From Oscillospiraceae bacterium (lineage in GTDB: Bacteria; Bacillota; Clostridia; Oscillospirales; Oscillospiraceae): DNA of 37,714 nt. The stretch spans positions 1-37,714 of the forward strand of contig JAFOKO010000133.1 in the NCBI GenBank assembly GCA_017419715.1. The letters run 5' to 3'. A program made the translations under genes and the position numbers. Shown piece by piece: positions 1 through 8,986 of the stretch. Under the pieces are notes generated by a model. That model made no database searches. It saw nothing but the letters and a program-made list of their open reading frames with translations, and had not been told where the DNA came from. Each line of letters opens with the position of its first letter. The stretch's first letter is position 1.

Positions 1-28
1 TACAAATTCAATTGAATCACCCGTCTAT

Positions 29-57
29 ATTATATCATAAACTACTCCATACTACAA
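29..57 (-). promoter_or_regulatory. Possible divergent promoter reading out of the left edge
   Basis: On the minus strand a TATAAT (plus positions 29-34) is preceded by TG one base upstream, which makes an extended -10. A weak -35, TTGTAG, lies 17 bases upstream at 52-57. A perfect 12-bp palindrome (ATTCAATTGAAT, 6-17) sits just past the predicted start point and could be an operator. The gene it would serve is outside the window, so this is inference from base pattern only. Confidence 0.3.
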
Positions 58-172
58 GCATTATTTTCAAATTTGACAAAAAATATTAGGCTGCACAAGG
101 CTTTGCGGCCTTTGCGCCTGTTTGCAACTGTCAAACTCCCGGGAAATCCTCAAATAAAATATCAGAAAACCC

Positions 173-201
173 TTGCTATTTATTCCAAAAGCGAGTATAA
201 T
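173..201 (+). promoter_or_regulatory. Sigma-A type promoter of the cdaA operon
   Basis: TTGCTA (173-178) and a perfect TATAAT (196-201) are separated by 17 bases. Transcription would start near 208, giving a leader of about 60 bases before cdaA. The leader contains a small GGAGG/CCTCC hairpin (229-242). The 200 bases to the left hold no convincing gene. Confidence 0.6.
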
Positions 202-266
202 CACAATGATAAAATAGGATTATTGTGTGGAGGGCTTCCTCCGGCGTGTATACGGGAGCGTTTTTT

Positions 267-1157
267 ATGAAAGAAAATATACAGGAATTCTTCTTAAATT
301 TGAAAAGCTATATCCCAACCTTGAAGATCACAGACATTTTGGATATTCTGGTGGTGGCAGTCCTGCTGTTCTATTTGATCAACATGATCCGCTCCACAAG
401 CGCCAACCGCATTGCCAAGGCGATCATCTTTTTGCTGATCGCCACTTTTGTCACAGATCTGTTGAATCTATACACGGTAAACTATTTGCTCGACCGTGTG
501 CTTCAGCTCGGCTTTGTTGCGTTGGTCATCGTGTTCCAGCCGGAGTTGCGTAGACTGTTGGAGCGGGTGGGCAGCCGCGGTTCTGTGAAGAGCTTGATGG
601 GCTTGACCGGCGCACAGACGCAAAAGGACAGTCTGGAAGCTCTGGAGCAGGTCGTGCAGGCCTGCGGCGCTATGTCTAAGGAGAAGGTTGGCGCGCTGAT
701 CGTTTTTGAGCGTTCGATCTCCCTGGAACAGACGGTCGTCACCGGGACCGTGGTGGATGCGGCGGTCTCCCAGGAATTGATCCGAAACATTTTTTTTCCC
801 AAGGCAGCTTTGCACGACGGGGCAATGATCATCAGCAATTCCAGAATTGAGGCGGCGGGCTGCGTGCTGCCGCTCTCAGACAACCGAAGCCTGTCCACGG
901 ATCTTGGCACCCGGCATCGGGCTGGCGTGGGCATGAGCGAAACCTGTGACGCGGTGGTGATCATCGTCTCCGAGGAGACCGGCGCGATCTCCGTTGCGAT
1001 CGACGGCATGCTCAAGCGACATCTTGCGCCGCAGACTTTGCTGAAACTGCTGGTCCAGGAATTGATTGGAGAGGAAAAGAACCGAAACGGTGTTCTGGAG
1101 ATTCTCAAGGGCAAGAACCGTAAGAAGGGAGGCGACGGCGATGTTTCGGGGACATAA
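267..1157 (+). CDS. cdaA: Diadenylate cyclase CdaA (c-di-AMP synthase)
   Basis: This membrane-bound enzyme condenses two ATP into c-di-AMP, which controls potassium/osmolyte transport and wall homeostasis in Bacillota. The protein has 296 residues. Hydrophobic helices fill about residues 15-95, followed by the DisA_N cyclase domain with its DGA motif at 184-186 and RHR motif at 216-218. Both are intact, so the enzyme should be active. The ATG at 267 is chosen because GGGAG lies 8 bases before it and the protein then begins like other CdaA proteins. An in-frame GTG at 225 with AGGA upstream would add 14 residues and is less likely. The 3' end overlaps cdaR by 17 bases, indicating translational coupling with its known regulator. 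Confidence 0.95.
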   Translation: MKENIQEFFLNLKSYIPTLKITDILDILVVAVLLFYLINMIRSTSANRIAKAIIFLLIATFVTDLLNLYTVNYLLDRVLQLGFVALVIVFQPELRRLLERVGSRGSVKSLMGLTGAQTQKDSLEALEQVVQACGAMSKEKVGALIVFERSISLEQTVVTGTVVDAAVSQELIRNIFFPKAALHDGAMIISNSRIEAAGCVLPLSDNRSLSTDLGTRHRAGVGMSETCDAVVIIVSEETGAISVAIDGMLKRHLAPQTLLKLLVQELIGEEKNRNGVLEILKGKNRKKGGDGDVSGT

Positions 1158-2412
1158 ATTCTTTACCATGCTGATCTCCCTGCTGGGAGCGGTGCTGCTT
1201 TGGCTCTATGTTGTGACGGAGGTCAAACCGCAGACCGACTTCCGCGTCGGCGCCATTCCCATCGGCATAATTGACCGGACCCTGGAAGAACGGGGATTGA
1301 TCATCACCGCCCAGAGCGCGGAAAGCCTGTCTCTGGACCTCAGAACCTCCCGCGCAAACCGTTCCAAGCTGAACGCGGAGACCATTACGGTCAATGCGGA
1401 CGCCAGCAATATCAAAGAGCCCGGGGAGAATATTCCCTTGGCCTGCGTTGTGACCCTGCCGGACACGGTCCGCTCCAGCGATGTGGACATCTTGCGAAAG
1501 AGCATCGACACGGTCAAGATCACAGTCGACCGTCTGCAGCGCAGCGCGTTTCCCATCGAGCTTGAGTGGTCCGGCTCCGTGAAGGAGGGATACTCCTTTG
1601 AGACGACCAGCGTGGTCATCGACCCCATGGAAGTCGTCGTCACCGGTCCGGAAAAGGAAGTTGGAACGATCGAAAGGGCGGTCGTGGAATACGATATCTC
1701 CAACCTGGAGGAAACGACCGTCGTCACCGCGCCGATCCGCTTCCTGGACGAAAACGGGGAGGAAGTCGTTTTTTCCGATCTAACCAGCTACAACCTCAGC
1801 CAGACCAGCGTGACCTTGCCTGTCCTGCGGATCAAGAAGATCGATCTTCGTGTGGAATACCTCGAGGGCGGCGGCGTGACCAGCGATTCCGCCAGCTGTG
1901 AGTTGACACCGGATTCCATTGATGTCAAGGGCGCTGCCAATGTGATCGATGCGCTTCCGGATGAACTTGTGATTGGCAAGGTGGACCTTGCCACCATTCC
2001 CAACTATTATCCCACAAGCTTTACTCTGAACCTTCCTGCCGGGGTGAACAATGTCACCGGGGAGAAGGAGGTACAGGCAGTGATCCGGCTGAGCGGTGTT
2101 AGCACAGACACCATCGATGTTTCCGATATCCGCTTGCTGAATCCTCCGGACGCCAAAAACTTTATCACGAGGCTCACCACATCCACGGTGCAGATCTCGG
2201 TCCGAGGCAAGACAGAGGAGATTGAAAAGATCAAAGCGGACAAGAATAACGGGATCTATGTAGAGGTGAATCTGGACACATATGGCAACCAGACCGGCAC
2301 CTTCTCTGTCCAGGGGCGTGTGGTGAACGAAGCGTATCCTTCCGTTAGCGTAAGCGGAAGCGTGGAGATCGGTGTGAATATTTCACAGCACACTGAGGCG
2401 GATGAGGAATAG
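1141..2412 (+). CDS. cdaR: YbbR-domain protein CdaR, regulator of CdaA
   Basis: CdaR is an extracytoplasmic protein anchored by one N-terminal helix that binds and modulates CdaA in the family. The 423-residue protein starts with a short basic stretch and a hydrophobic anchor (about residues 8-25, FTMLISLLGAVLLWLYVV). About four YbbR-type beta repeats follow, at roughly 50-130, 135-220, 225-310 and 315-400. No catalytic residues are expected. GGGAGG (1127-1132) sits 8 bases before the ATG, inside the end of cdaA. In many Bacillota glmM comes next, but here it does not. The role rests on domain type plus adjacency to cdaA. Confidence 0.9.
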   Translation: MFRGHKFFTMLISLLGAVLLWLYVVTEVKPQTDFRVGAIPIGIIDRTLEERGLIITAQSAESLSLDLRTSRANRSKLNAETITVNADASNIKEPGENIPLACVVTLPDTVRSSDVDILRKSIDTVKITVDRLQRSAFPIELEWSGSVKEGYSFETTSVVIDPMEVVVTGPEKEVGTIERAVVEYDISNLEETTVVTAPIRFLDENGEEVVFSDLTSYNLSQTSVTLPVLRIKKIDLRVEYLEGGGVTSDSASCELTPDSIDVKGAANVIDALPDELVIGKVDLATIPNYYPTSFTLNLPAGVNNVTGEKEVQAVIRLSGVSTDTIDVSDIRLLNPPDAKNFITRLTTSTVQISVRGKTEEIEKIKADKNNGIYVEVNLDTYGNQTGTFSVQGRVVNEAYPSVSVSGSVEIGVNISQHTEADEE

Positions 2413-2422
2413 GAAGTGATCT

Positions 2423-3328
2423 ATGTTCGGCTATGTAAGACCGCGGCGGGATCTCTTGGCGAAGGACGCGTTTGCGGCCTATCACGCGGCCTACTGCGGG
2501 CTGTGCCATGCGCTGGGGAAACATTATGGATTCCGGGCGAGATTTCTGGTCAATTACGACATGACCTTTCTGGCCCTGCTACGCGCCTCGGCCAGGGAGA
2601 GCTGCCCGGTCAAGCACTGCTGGTGTCCCGCCAGAGTTTTCGGCCGGAAGGCTTGCAGCATCGACGGGCAAAACGATGCTGTAACAGCCGCCTGCACGGT
2701 GATCCTGTGCTATGAGAAGCTGAGGGACAATGTGCGGGACGAAAGCGTCTTGCGCGCCCTGCCGTACCGTCTGCTGTGCTGGCTTTTTCGGCGTGCCTAC
2801 CGAAAGGCGTCGCGTCGGCTGCCGGACTTTGCCGCGCTGTGCGTAAGGCAGTTATCGGCGCTGCATGAGCTGGAACAACAGGCCAGTCCATCCATCGACG
2901 CCACAGCGGACGCCTTTGCCCGGATCGTCTCCGCTTGCGTGGGGGACCTGCAGGACCCGGCGCTTCGCCGACCGATGGAACAGATCCTCTACCACACAGG
3001 CCGCTTCCTTTACCTGGCGGACGCTTTGGATGACTTGCAGGAGGACTGCCGGAAGGACGCCTACAACCCGCTTCGGTATCGCTTCTCGCCGTCCTCCGGC
3101 GCACTCTCGGCGGCGGATCTGGACTATTTGACCCAGCTCACGGACAGCTCTGTGAATCTGGCTGGGGCCGCGTTGGAGCTCTTACCGCTTGCGTCGAACC
3201 GGCAGCTATTGGAGAACATGATCTTTCTCGGGTTTCCCGCTGTATTTTCTGCTGTGAAATCGGGAAAATTTCAGGCGAGAGAGTTATTTTGGAAAAAAGA
3301 AATCAGAAAACGGACAATACAGGAGTAA
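2423..3328 (+). CDS. DUF5685 family protein
   Basis: This 301-residue protein of unknown function is recognised by its N-terminal signature MFGYVRP followed by YCGLCHALG. Cysteines at 25, 28, 61, 66, 68 and 78 form a cluster in the first third that could bind a metal or a Fe-S cluster; this is inference. The rest is helical, rich in Arg and Leu, with no signal peptide. The C-terminus is basic. AGGAAG lies 6 bases before the ATG. It sits 10 bases after cdaR and 4 bases before the J-domain gene, so it belongs to the same transcript. Family assignment is from memory of the signature and no biochemical role is claimed. Confidence 0.75.
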   Translation: MFGYVRPRRDLLAKDAFAAYHAAYCGLCHALGKHYGFRARFLVNYDMTFLALLRASARESCPVKHCWCPARVFGRKACSIDGQNDAVTAACTVILCYEKLRDNVRDESVLRALPYRLLCWLFRRAYRKASRRLPDFAALCVRQLSALHELEQQASPSIDATADAFARIVSACVGDLQDPALRRPMEQILYHTGRFLYLADALDDLQEDCRKDAYNPLRYRFSPSSGALSAADLDYLTQLTDSSVNLAGAALELLPLASNRQLLENMIFLGFPAVFSAVKSGKFQARELFWKKEIRKRTIQE

Positions 3329-3332
3329 TGAA

Positions 3333-3959
3333 ATGAAGGACCCCTATGAGGTGCTGGGCGTGTCCCGCACCGCCTCAGACAGCGAGATCAAGACCGCATA
3401 TCGTGAACTGGTCAAGAAATATCACCCGGACAATTACGCAAACAACCCCCTGGCCGACCTTGCTTCCGAAAAAATGAAGGAAGTCAATGAAGCCTATGAC
3501 GCGATCACGAGGACCCGCGGCAGTCAAAGCGGCAGCTACCAAAATGGCAGCTACCAGAGCAGTGGGTATCAGAGCGGCGGCTACCAAAGCGGGTCCTACA
3601 GCTACGGCGGCGGGAACGGAGGCGCCTCCTATGCTCAGGTCCGCGCTTATATCAACGCCAATCAGTTGGACGCCGCGGAGTCCATTCTGAACACCGCGCC
3701 GAATCGGGATGGGGAGTGGTATTATCTCAAGGGCACCATCGCCTACCGCCGAGGCTGGCTGGACGAGGCGAGACAGCACTATCAGACAGCCTGTGCCATG
3801 GTCCCCTCCAACTTTGAGTATCAGAACGCCCTTCGTACGGTCCAGGGCGGCTATACGCCCTACCGGCAGACCAACTATCAGCGTAGCGACATGGATGAGG
3901 CCTGCAATCTCTGCAATGCTCTGCTGTGTCTGAACTGCTTGTGCGGAGGTTGCCGATGA
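3333..3959 (+). CDS. J-domain (DnaJ-like) protein with Gly/Ser/Tyr/Gln linker and Cys-rich tail
   Basis: This is a probable Hsp70 co-chaperone of 208 residues. An intact J domain covers residues 3-60 with HPD at 31-33, so it should stimulate a DnaK ATPase. A low-complexity linker follows, built of GSYQ-like repeats (about 64-98), and then a short helical segment resembling a tetratricopeptide pair (about 100-165). The last 18 residues carry six cysteines ([18 protein letters not shown]). It lacks the zinc-finger and substrate domains of true DnaJ, so it is a specialised J protein rather than the housekeeping copy. AGGAG precedes the ATG by 7 bases. The stop overlaps the next start as ATGA. 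Confidence 0.85.
   Translation: MKDPYEVLGVSRTASDSEIKTAYRELVKKYHPDNYANNPLADLASEKMKEVNEAYDAITRTRGSQSGSYQNGSYQSSGYQSGGYQSGSYSYGGGNGGASYAQVRAYINANQLDAAESILNTAPNRDGEWYYLKGTIAYRRGWLDEARQHYQTACAMVPSNFEYQNALRTVQGGYTPYRQTNYQRSDMDEACNLCNALLCLNCLCGGCR
3531..3611 (+). repeat. In-frame degenerate repeat encoding GSYQ units
   Basis: Short imperfect units of the form GGC-AGC-TAC-CAA recur about six times inside the J-domain gene and encode the flexible Gly/Ser/Tyr/Gln linker. Such a tract can change length by slippage. No frame disruption is seen here. Confidence 0.6.
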
Positions 3960-4489
3960 GCCAAACCCAGAAGCTAACCATTTCCGCCATGGTGACCGCG
4001 CTGTGTGTGCTCTGCCTGGCCGGGTCGGCTCTGTTACCCAGGGTGTCGCTCTCGCTGGCCGCCCTTGCCGGACTATTCCCTGCAGTGGCTGTTCTTGCTT
4101 GTGGCTACGCTTGGGCAGCCGGAGCCTCCGCCGCGGCGGCGATCCTCGCACTGCTGGTTTTGCCAGAGAAGACGGCGGGGGTTTGGTTTGTCTGTTTTTT
4201 TGGTCACTATCCCATTTGGAAGGCCTGGATAGAAGGCCTGCAGGAAAAAACAAAAAAGCCCGTTCTGGGATGGTGCTGGAAGCTGGCAGGCTTTGCGCTC
4301 TGCATGGCCCTGCTGTATCTGCTGTTCCGGGCGCTGTTTCTCAGCGCGATTCCCTATGATTTTTCCCAAAGTGCTTGGGGGCCTGCCGTCTTGATTGCGG
4401 CTCTGCTTGCGGCCTTTGTCGTCTATGACCACGCTTTTTCCGTGATAATTGCCTGGTTCCGCAGCAGGATCCTTCCCAAGCTGCATTGA
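3956..4489 (+). CDS. Polytopic membrane protein, possibly ECF S-component-like
   Basis: This 177-residue, very hydrophobic protein has about five or six membrane helices (roughly 7-30, 33-65, 75-92, 105-130, 140-170). The central stretch [13 protein letters not shown] with a following Lys-rich loop resembles small ECF-transporter S components or related vitamin/permease-like proteins of Clostridia, but the match is only by overall pattern. The ATG at 3956 overlaps the preceding stop (ATGA) and has GGAGGT 5 bases upstream, so it is translationally coupled to the J-domain gene. Substrate and function are unknown. Confidence 0.65.
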   Translation: MSQTQKLTISAMVTALCVLCLAGSALLPRVSLSLAALAGLFPAVAVLACGYAWAAGASAAAAILALLVLPEKTAGVWFVCFFGHYPIWKAWIEGLQEKTKKPVLGWCWKLAGFALCMALLYLLFRALFLSAIPYDFSQSAWGPAVLIAALLAAFVVYDHAFSVIIAWFRSRILPKLH

Positions 4490-4514
4490 CATAGTTTCCC
4501 TGTCCAATGATTAT
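4486..4514 (+). promoter_or_regulatory. Internal promoter for the yicC-remA-gmk-rpoZ run
   Basis: A perfect -35, TTGACA, at 4486-4491 overlaps the stop codon of the preceding gene. A 4/6 -10, GATTAT, follows at 4509-4514 after 17 bases. The predicted start near 4521 leaves a leader of only about 20 bases before yicC, with its ribosome site at 4527-4532. Confidence 0.5.
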
Positions 4515-4541
4515 CAAATTATAAATAAGGAGCGATCAGTT

Positions 4542-5420
4542 TTGATCAAAAGCATGACCGGATACGGACGGGCTGTGGGTGTGTTTGCAGACAAGCAAAT
4601 TACCGTTGAGCTCCGGTCCGTCAACAACCGTTATCTCGACTGCAGCGTGAAAACGCCCCGGCTCTACGCCTTCTGTGAGGATGCCATAAAACAGGCAGTC
4701 AAGCAGTCTGTCACTCGCGGCAAGGTGGATGTTTTTGTCACCGTAACCTTAACGCAAAGCACGGATGTGCGCATTGGCTTGAACCGGCCTGTGCTGGAGG
4801 GCTATCTCTCTGCTCTCCGTGCCATTGCAGAAGGCTATCCCGTGCGGGACGATGTTAGCGTTAGCACCCTTTCCCGCTTGCCGGATATCTTTATCGTGGA
4901 GAAAACCGAAGAAGATGAGGAGCTGCTCAAGGCACAGCTGCTTGGCGTGGTCGCGGAGGCCCTGCAGGGCTACGATGCCATGCGCCGCGCCGAAGGTGAG
5001 GCCCTGGCACGGGATCTCAGCGCCAAGGCGGAAGGCATTTTGGAGTGCGTGAGCTTTGTGGAGGAGCGCTCGCCCCGTTCTGTGGCCGAGTACCGGGGAA
5101 AGCTCTTTGCCAAGATGCAGGAGGTTCTGCAGTCCGCGACGATGGACGAGGCCCGGATCTTGACCGAGGCAGCGATCTTTGCAGACAAGGTGGCCGTGGA
5201 CGAGGAAACCGTCCGGCTTCGTAGCCACATAGACCAGCTTCGCGTTATGCTCTGTGCCGACGAACCCATTGGTCGGAAGCTGGATTTCCTCATGCAGGAG
5301 ATCAACCGGGAGACCAACACCATTGGCTCCAAGTGCTCTGATCTGGCAATTGCCCGGACTGTGGTGGACATGAAGGCCGAGCTGGAAAAGATCCGCGAAC
5401 AGATCCAGAATATCGAATAA
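4542..5420 (+). CDS. yicC: YicC/YloC family endoribonuclease
   Basis: YicC family proteins are endoribonucleases; E. coli YicC acts in small-RNA turnover. This one has 292 residues, the usual family length. The YicC N-terminal domain begins with the family signature SMTGYGR, and the C-terminal DUF1732 domain ends with the conserved block around [13 protein letters not shown]. The start is a TTG at 4542 because AAGGAG (4527-4532) lies 9 bases upstream and the protein then begins with the typical (M)IKSMTGYGR. The ATG at 4554 is 21 bases from that site. It is the first gene of the conserved Bacillota order yicC-remA-gmk-rpoZ and lies 8 bases before remA. Confidence 0.92.
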   Translation: MIKSMTGYGRAVGVFADKQITVELRSVNNRYLDCSVKTPRLYAFCEDAIKQAVKQSVTRGKVDVFVTVTLTQSTDVRIGLNRPVLEGYLSALRAIAEGYPVRDDVSVSTLSRLPDIFIVEKTEEDEELLKAQLLGVVAEALQGYDAMRRAEGEALARDLSAKAEGILECVSFVEERSPRSVAEYRGKLFAKMQEVLQSATMDEARILTEAAIFADKVAVDEETVRLRSHIDQLRVMLCADEPIGRKLDFLMQEINRETNTIGSKCSDLAIARTVVDMKAELEKIREQIQNIE

Positions 5421-5428
5421 GAGAAGCT

Positions 5429-5695
5429 ATGAAACTGATTAATATAGGATTTGGCAACCTGGTTTCAGCCCAGCGGCTGTTGACTGTGATCAGTCCGGAT
5501 TCCGCCCCGGTCAAGCGACTGGTGCAGGAAGCCCGAGATCGCGGAATGCTGATCGATGCCAGCTTTGGCCGGAAGACCAAGTCGGTGCTGGTCATGGATA
5601 CCGATCATGTGATCCTCTCCGCGCTGGAACCGAAAACTGTTGCCAATCGCTTTCAAAATGAAACAGAAGAGGAACAATCGGATGAAGAAGGGTAG
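5429..5695 (+). CDS. remA: RemA/DUF370 DNA-binding regulator
   Basis: RemA is a small DNA-binding protein that in Bacillus subtilis activates extracellular-matrix and osmoprotection operons. The 88-residue protein carries the conserved core INIGFGN near the N-terminus, the basic segment [18 protein letters not shown], and an acidic tail. Position between yicC and gmk is the family's standard location. Overlap with gmk is 14 bases. Given the polysaccharide locus downstream in this window, matrix genes are a plausible target, but nothing in the sequence shows a RemA site. Confidence 0.93.
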   Translation: MKLINIGFGNLVSAQRLLTVISPDSAPVKRLVQEARDRGMLIDASFGRKTKSVLVMDTDHVILSALEPKTVANRFQNETEEEQSDEEG

Positions 5696-6281
5696 ACTGA
5701 TCGTGATATCCGGCCCCTCTGGAGTCGGAAAGGGAACCGTGGTCAAGGCATTGATGGAGCGAGAACCCCAGGTGCGGCTCTCGGTTTCCGCCACCACACG
5801 GCCCATGCGGCCCAATGAAGTGGATGGGGTCCACTACTATTTCATCTCCCGCGAGAAATTTGAGGAGATGATCGCACAGGACCTGTTTTTGGAGCATGCA
5901 CAGTATGTGGGGAACCACTATGGCACGCCGGAGGAGGCAGTCAACCGCATGCTTGCGGACGGGTATGATGTGATCCTGGAAATTGAGGTCCAGGGCGGAC
6001 TGCAGGTGATGAAACGCCGTCCGGATGCCATTTCCGTCTTTATTGCCGCCCCTTCCTTTGAGATCCTGGGCGGACGGCTCCGCGGCAGAGGGGATACCGA
6101 CGAGGAAAAGGTCCTGTTGCGCTTGCAGCAGGCACGGACGGAGTATCTCGTCGCACCGCAATACCAATACATCGTTGTCAATGACCGGCTGGAGGATGCC
6201 GTATCGGACATCCAGGCGATTCTCCGGGCCGAAGCACTGAAATCAGAACATCAACAGCATCTTTTAAAGGAGGCACTTTGA
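5682..6281 (+). CDS. gmk: Guanylate kinase
   Basis: Guanylate kinase phosphorylates GMP (and dGMP) to GDP with ATP in the cytoplasm. It is essential for GTP supply. The protein has 199 residues, with the P-loop GPSGVGKGT near residues 11-19, the GMP-binding segment [10 protein letters not shown], and the lid region. The ATG at 5682 is chosen because GAGG lies 9 bases upstream (5669-5672) and [14 protein letters not shown] matches the family start. A longer in-frame start at 5640 would add 14 unrelated residues. The start lies within remA and the stop is one base before rpoZ. Confidence 0.95.
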   Translation: MKKGRLIVISGPSGVGKGTVVKALMEREPQVRLSVSATTRPMRPNEVDGVHYYFISREKFEEMIAQDLFLEHAQYVGNHYGTPEEAVNRMLADGYDVILEIEVQGGLQVMKRRPDAISVFIAAPSFEILGGRLRGRGDTDEEKVLLRLQQARTEYLVAPQYQYIVVNDRLEDAVSDIQAILRAEALKSEHQQHLLKEAL

Positions 6282-6282
6282 T

Positions 6283-6489
6283 ATGCTTTATCCCCCTATG
6301 AGTGAACTTTTGACCCACATCGACAGCCGGTATCTTCTGGTCAATGTGGTGGCCCGCCGGGCCCGCCAGATCGCCATCGAGGCGAAGGATTTTGGAATTT
6401 CTCTGCCCGAGAAGCCCGTGACCCTTGCTATCCGGGAAGTGGCCGACGGCAAGCTGGTTGCAGAGGTCAAGAAGGAATACCTGCGGTGA
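6283..6489 (+). CDS. rpoZ: RNA polymerase omega subunit
   Basis: Omega assists assembly and stability of RNA polymerase by clamping the beta-prime subunit. At 68 residues it has the normal Bacillota length, with the conserved YLLVNVVARRARQIA segment and the EKPVTLAIREV region. AAAGGAGG lies about 9 bases before the ATG. Adjacent to gmk as in most Bacillota. In Bacillus the next gene is coaBC, but here priA follows after 31 bases. Confidence 0.95.
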   Translation: MLYPPMSELLTHIDSRYLLVNVVARRARQIAIEAKDFGISLPEKPVTLAIREVADGKLVAEVKKEYLR

Positions 6490-6520
6490 TCCGCCTCCGG
6501 CAGCGCCGGGAGACACTGTC

Positions 6521-8974
6521 ATGATTGCACAAATCGCCCTCGATGGCCTGATCTATTCCATTGATAAGCCCTACAGCTATGCGCTCCCGGCCTCCCTGGC
6601 CGGGACAAAGCCCGGCTGCAGGGTCAGCGTTCCCTTCGGCGCGGGAAACCGTCAGCGGGAGGGAATGATCCTTTCCCTGGCAGAAGGGGATACGGCAGAG
6701 CTGAAAGAAGTTTCTGCTCTGCTGGATCCGGAACCTGTGCTCTCGGAACGGATGCTGCGTTTGGCAGCTTTTGTGCGCGAACGCTATTTCTGCACCTTCT
6801 ATGAGGCCATTCGGGCCATGCTGCCTGCCGGATTATGGCTGCAGACCCGGGAGGTGTTTGTCCTTGGGAAGCTCCCCGAGGATTGGGCAGAGCGCCTGGA
6901 GCGGGAACCGCTCCAAAAAAACCTGCTCCAACTGTTGCTGGAGGTGGGCGGACGGCTCCGTGACGATGCGCTGTACCGGCAATGCGGCAGCAGCGCGGCG
7001 CTTACAGATGCACTGCAACAGCTCCGCTCCCGCGGCTGGATCAAGGCCGAGACAGAACTGCGTCGGAAGAACAGTGATAAAAGTGAGCTGATCTTGACCT
7101 GCATTGCCGATTCGGAACAGATCACGGAGCATCTGCGCCGCAAAGGAAAGTCTGCGCCTGTGCAGCGTGCGGTGTTGGAACTGCTGTCTACCGTCGGCGT
7201 GATCTCCCAGAAAGAGCTGCAGTATTTTACCGGCGCTTCTTCGCAAACCATACGCGCCCTGGAACGTGCCGGGCTGCTTCGTATCTCCCAGCAGGAGATC
7301 CTGCGCCGGACGACCATTGCGCCTTATTCCGGCGATGTAAGCTTTACGCTGTCCCCGGAGCAGGCACAGGTGTTTGATGGCCTTTTGCGCCAAATGGACA
7401 CACCGACGCCAGGTATCGCGCTGCTGTTCGGCGTGACCGGCTCCGGCAAGACTGCCGTTTACATCCAACTGATCCGGCGCTGCCTTGCCAGCGGAAAAAC
7501 AGCCCTGCTTCTGGTGCCGGAGATCGCGCTGACCCCACAGCTTTTGAGCCTGTTTTCCGCCTGCTTTGGCGAGGAAATCGCTGTTTTGCACAGCGGGCTC
7601 CGGGTGGGGGAGCGCTATGACGAATACAAGCGCATTGCCCGGGGCGAAGCCCGGGTCGTCGTAGGCACCCGTTCCGCTGTGTTTGCGCCCCTGCAGAAGC
7701 TTGGGCTGATCGTGGTGGACGAAGAACAGGAGCACACCTATAAATCAGAAAACAGTCCCCGCTATCACGCACGGGAAGTTGCGATCTATCGCGGCAGCCG
7801 GGATGCTGCGTTGGTCCTGCTTGGTTCTGCGACCCCCAGCGTGGAGAGCATGTATCACGCACAGCGGGGCGACTATACCCTCTACCGGCTTCCCGGCCGT
7901 TTTAACGGGCGCGACCTGCCCACAGCCGAGCTGGTGGATATGAAACAGGAACTGATCAACGGCAATAACACTGCCGTTAGCAATCGCCTCCTGGATGCGA
8001 TCCGGGTACGCCTGGACCGCAAGGAAAAGTCCATCCTCCTGCTCAACCGGCGGGGCGGGAACCGAATGATCCTCTGTGTGGATTGTGGCTATGTCCCGGT
8101 GTGTCCGCGCTGCAGCGTCCATTTGACCTATCACATGGTCAATGAGCGGCTGATGTGCCACTATTGTGGCCATTCTCAGCCGGTGTTCGGGCAGTGCCCG
8201 GAATGCGGCGGCCATTTGAAGCGGGTGGGCATCGGAACGCAACAGTTGGAATATGATATAGGGAAGCTGTTGCCGGAGGCAAAGCTTTTGCGCATGGACG
8301 CGGATACGGTGACGGCCACCAATCCCCATGAGGCCATGCTCTCGCGCTTCGCCGAGGAAGACATCTCCGTCCTGATCGGGACGCAAATGGTGGCAAAGGG
8401 ACTGAATTTTCCCGATGTGACCCTGGTTGGCGTGGTGGACGCCGATGCTTCCCTCTATGTGGACAATTACCGCGCCGCCGAGACGACCTTTTCCCTGATT
8501 ACCCAGGTGGTTGGCCGTTCTGGCCGGGGTGGAAAACCCGGAACGGCGCTGATCCAGACTTTAACGCCCAGAAATGCAGTCTTGTTACAGGCTGCCGCCC
8601 AGGATTATGAGAGTTTCTACCAGACAGAGCTTCCCCTGCGGCAGCTGCGAAACTGCCCGCCCTATTTCGATCAGATCCAGATCGGATTTGTGGGCATCCC
8701 GGAACAGCATGTGGAGAACTGCGCGCATCGCTTTGCACAGCGTCTGTGGTGCGGACTGGAGGGCGCGGCGCTGCTTTCCGGGGTCGTGGATCTGCTGGGG
8801 CCCGCCCCATACGCCATTGCAAAAGTTAATAATCAATTTCGATTCCGCTTGACCCTGGTCGCAAAGAATTCCAGGCCCCTGCGGCAGCTCCTGAGTGAGC
8901 TGGTACGCGGCTTCTCCAAAGAGAGGGAAAACAGAAGCGTTCGGGTTTTTGTGGATATCAACGGATACGAATAG
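6521..8974 (+). CDS. priA: Primosomal helicase PriA
   Basis: PriA is a 3'-5' superfamily 2 DNA helicase that recognises stalled forks and reloads the replisome. The 817-residue protein has the N-terminal 3'BD domain (MIAQIALDGL...), a winged-helix region, Walker A GVTGSGKT at 304-311, and a DEEQ box at 400-403 (the family usually has DEEH, so the last residue differs). The zinc module starts at Cys519 and contains four CxxC pairs (CVDC, CPRC, CHYC, CPEC), followed by helicase motifs IV-VI. The ATG at 6521 has GGGAG upstream at 6508-6512 and gives the usual N-terminus. def follows after 12 bases. Confidence 0.95.
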   Translation: MIAQIALDGLIYSIDKPYSYALPASLAGTKPGCRVSVPFGAGNRQREGMILSLAEGDTAELKEVSALLDPEPVLSERMLRLAAFVRERYFCTFYEAIRAMLPAGLWLQTREVFVLGKLPEDWAERLEREPLQKNLLQLLLEVGGRLRDDALYRQCGSSAALTDALQQLRSRGWIKAETELRRKNSDKSELILTCIADSEQITEHLRRKGKSAPVQRAVLELLSTVGVISQKELQYFTGASSQTIRALERAGLLRISQQEILRRTTIAPYSGDVSFTLSPEQAQVFDGLLRQMDTPTPGIALLFGVTGSGKTAVYIQLIRRCLASGKTALLLVPEIALTPQLLSLFSACFGEEIAVLHSGLRVGERYDEYKRIARGEARVVVGTRSAVFAPLQKLGLIVVDEEQEHTYKSENSPRYHAREVAIYRGSRDAALVLLGSATPSVESMYHAQRGDYTLYRLPGRFNGRDLPTAELVDMKQELINGNNTAVSNRLLDAIRVRLDRKEKSILLLNRRGGNRMILCVDCGYVPVCPRCSVHLTYHMVNERLMCHYCGHSQPVFGQCPECGGHLKRVGIGTQQLEYDIGKLLPEAKLLRMDADTVTATNPHEAMLSRFAEEDISVLIGTQMVAKGLNFPDVTLVGVVDADASLYVDNYRAAETTFSLITQVVGRSGRGGKPGTALIQTLTPRNAVLLQAAAQDYESFYQTELPLRQLRNCPPYFDQIQIGFVGIPEQHVENCAHRFAQRLWCGLEGAALLSGVVDLLGPAPYAIAKVNNQFRFRLTLVAKNSRPLRQLLSELVRGFSKERENRSVRVFVDINGYE

Positions 8975-8986
8975 GAGAGACACAAT

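Noticed and set aside
73..270. 65-codon frame before cdaA
   Set aside because: It overlaps the cdaA promoter and start, has no ribosome site and a composition unlike coding sequence.
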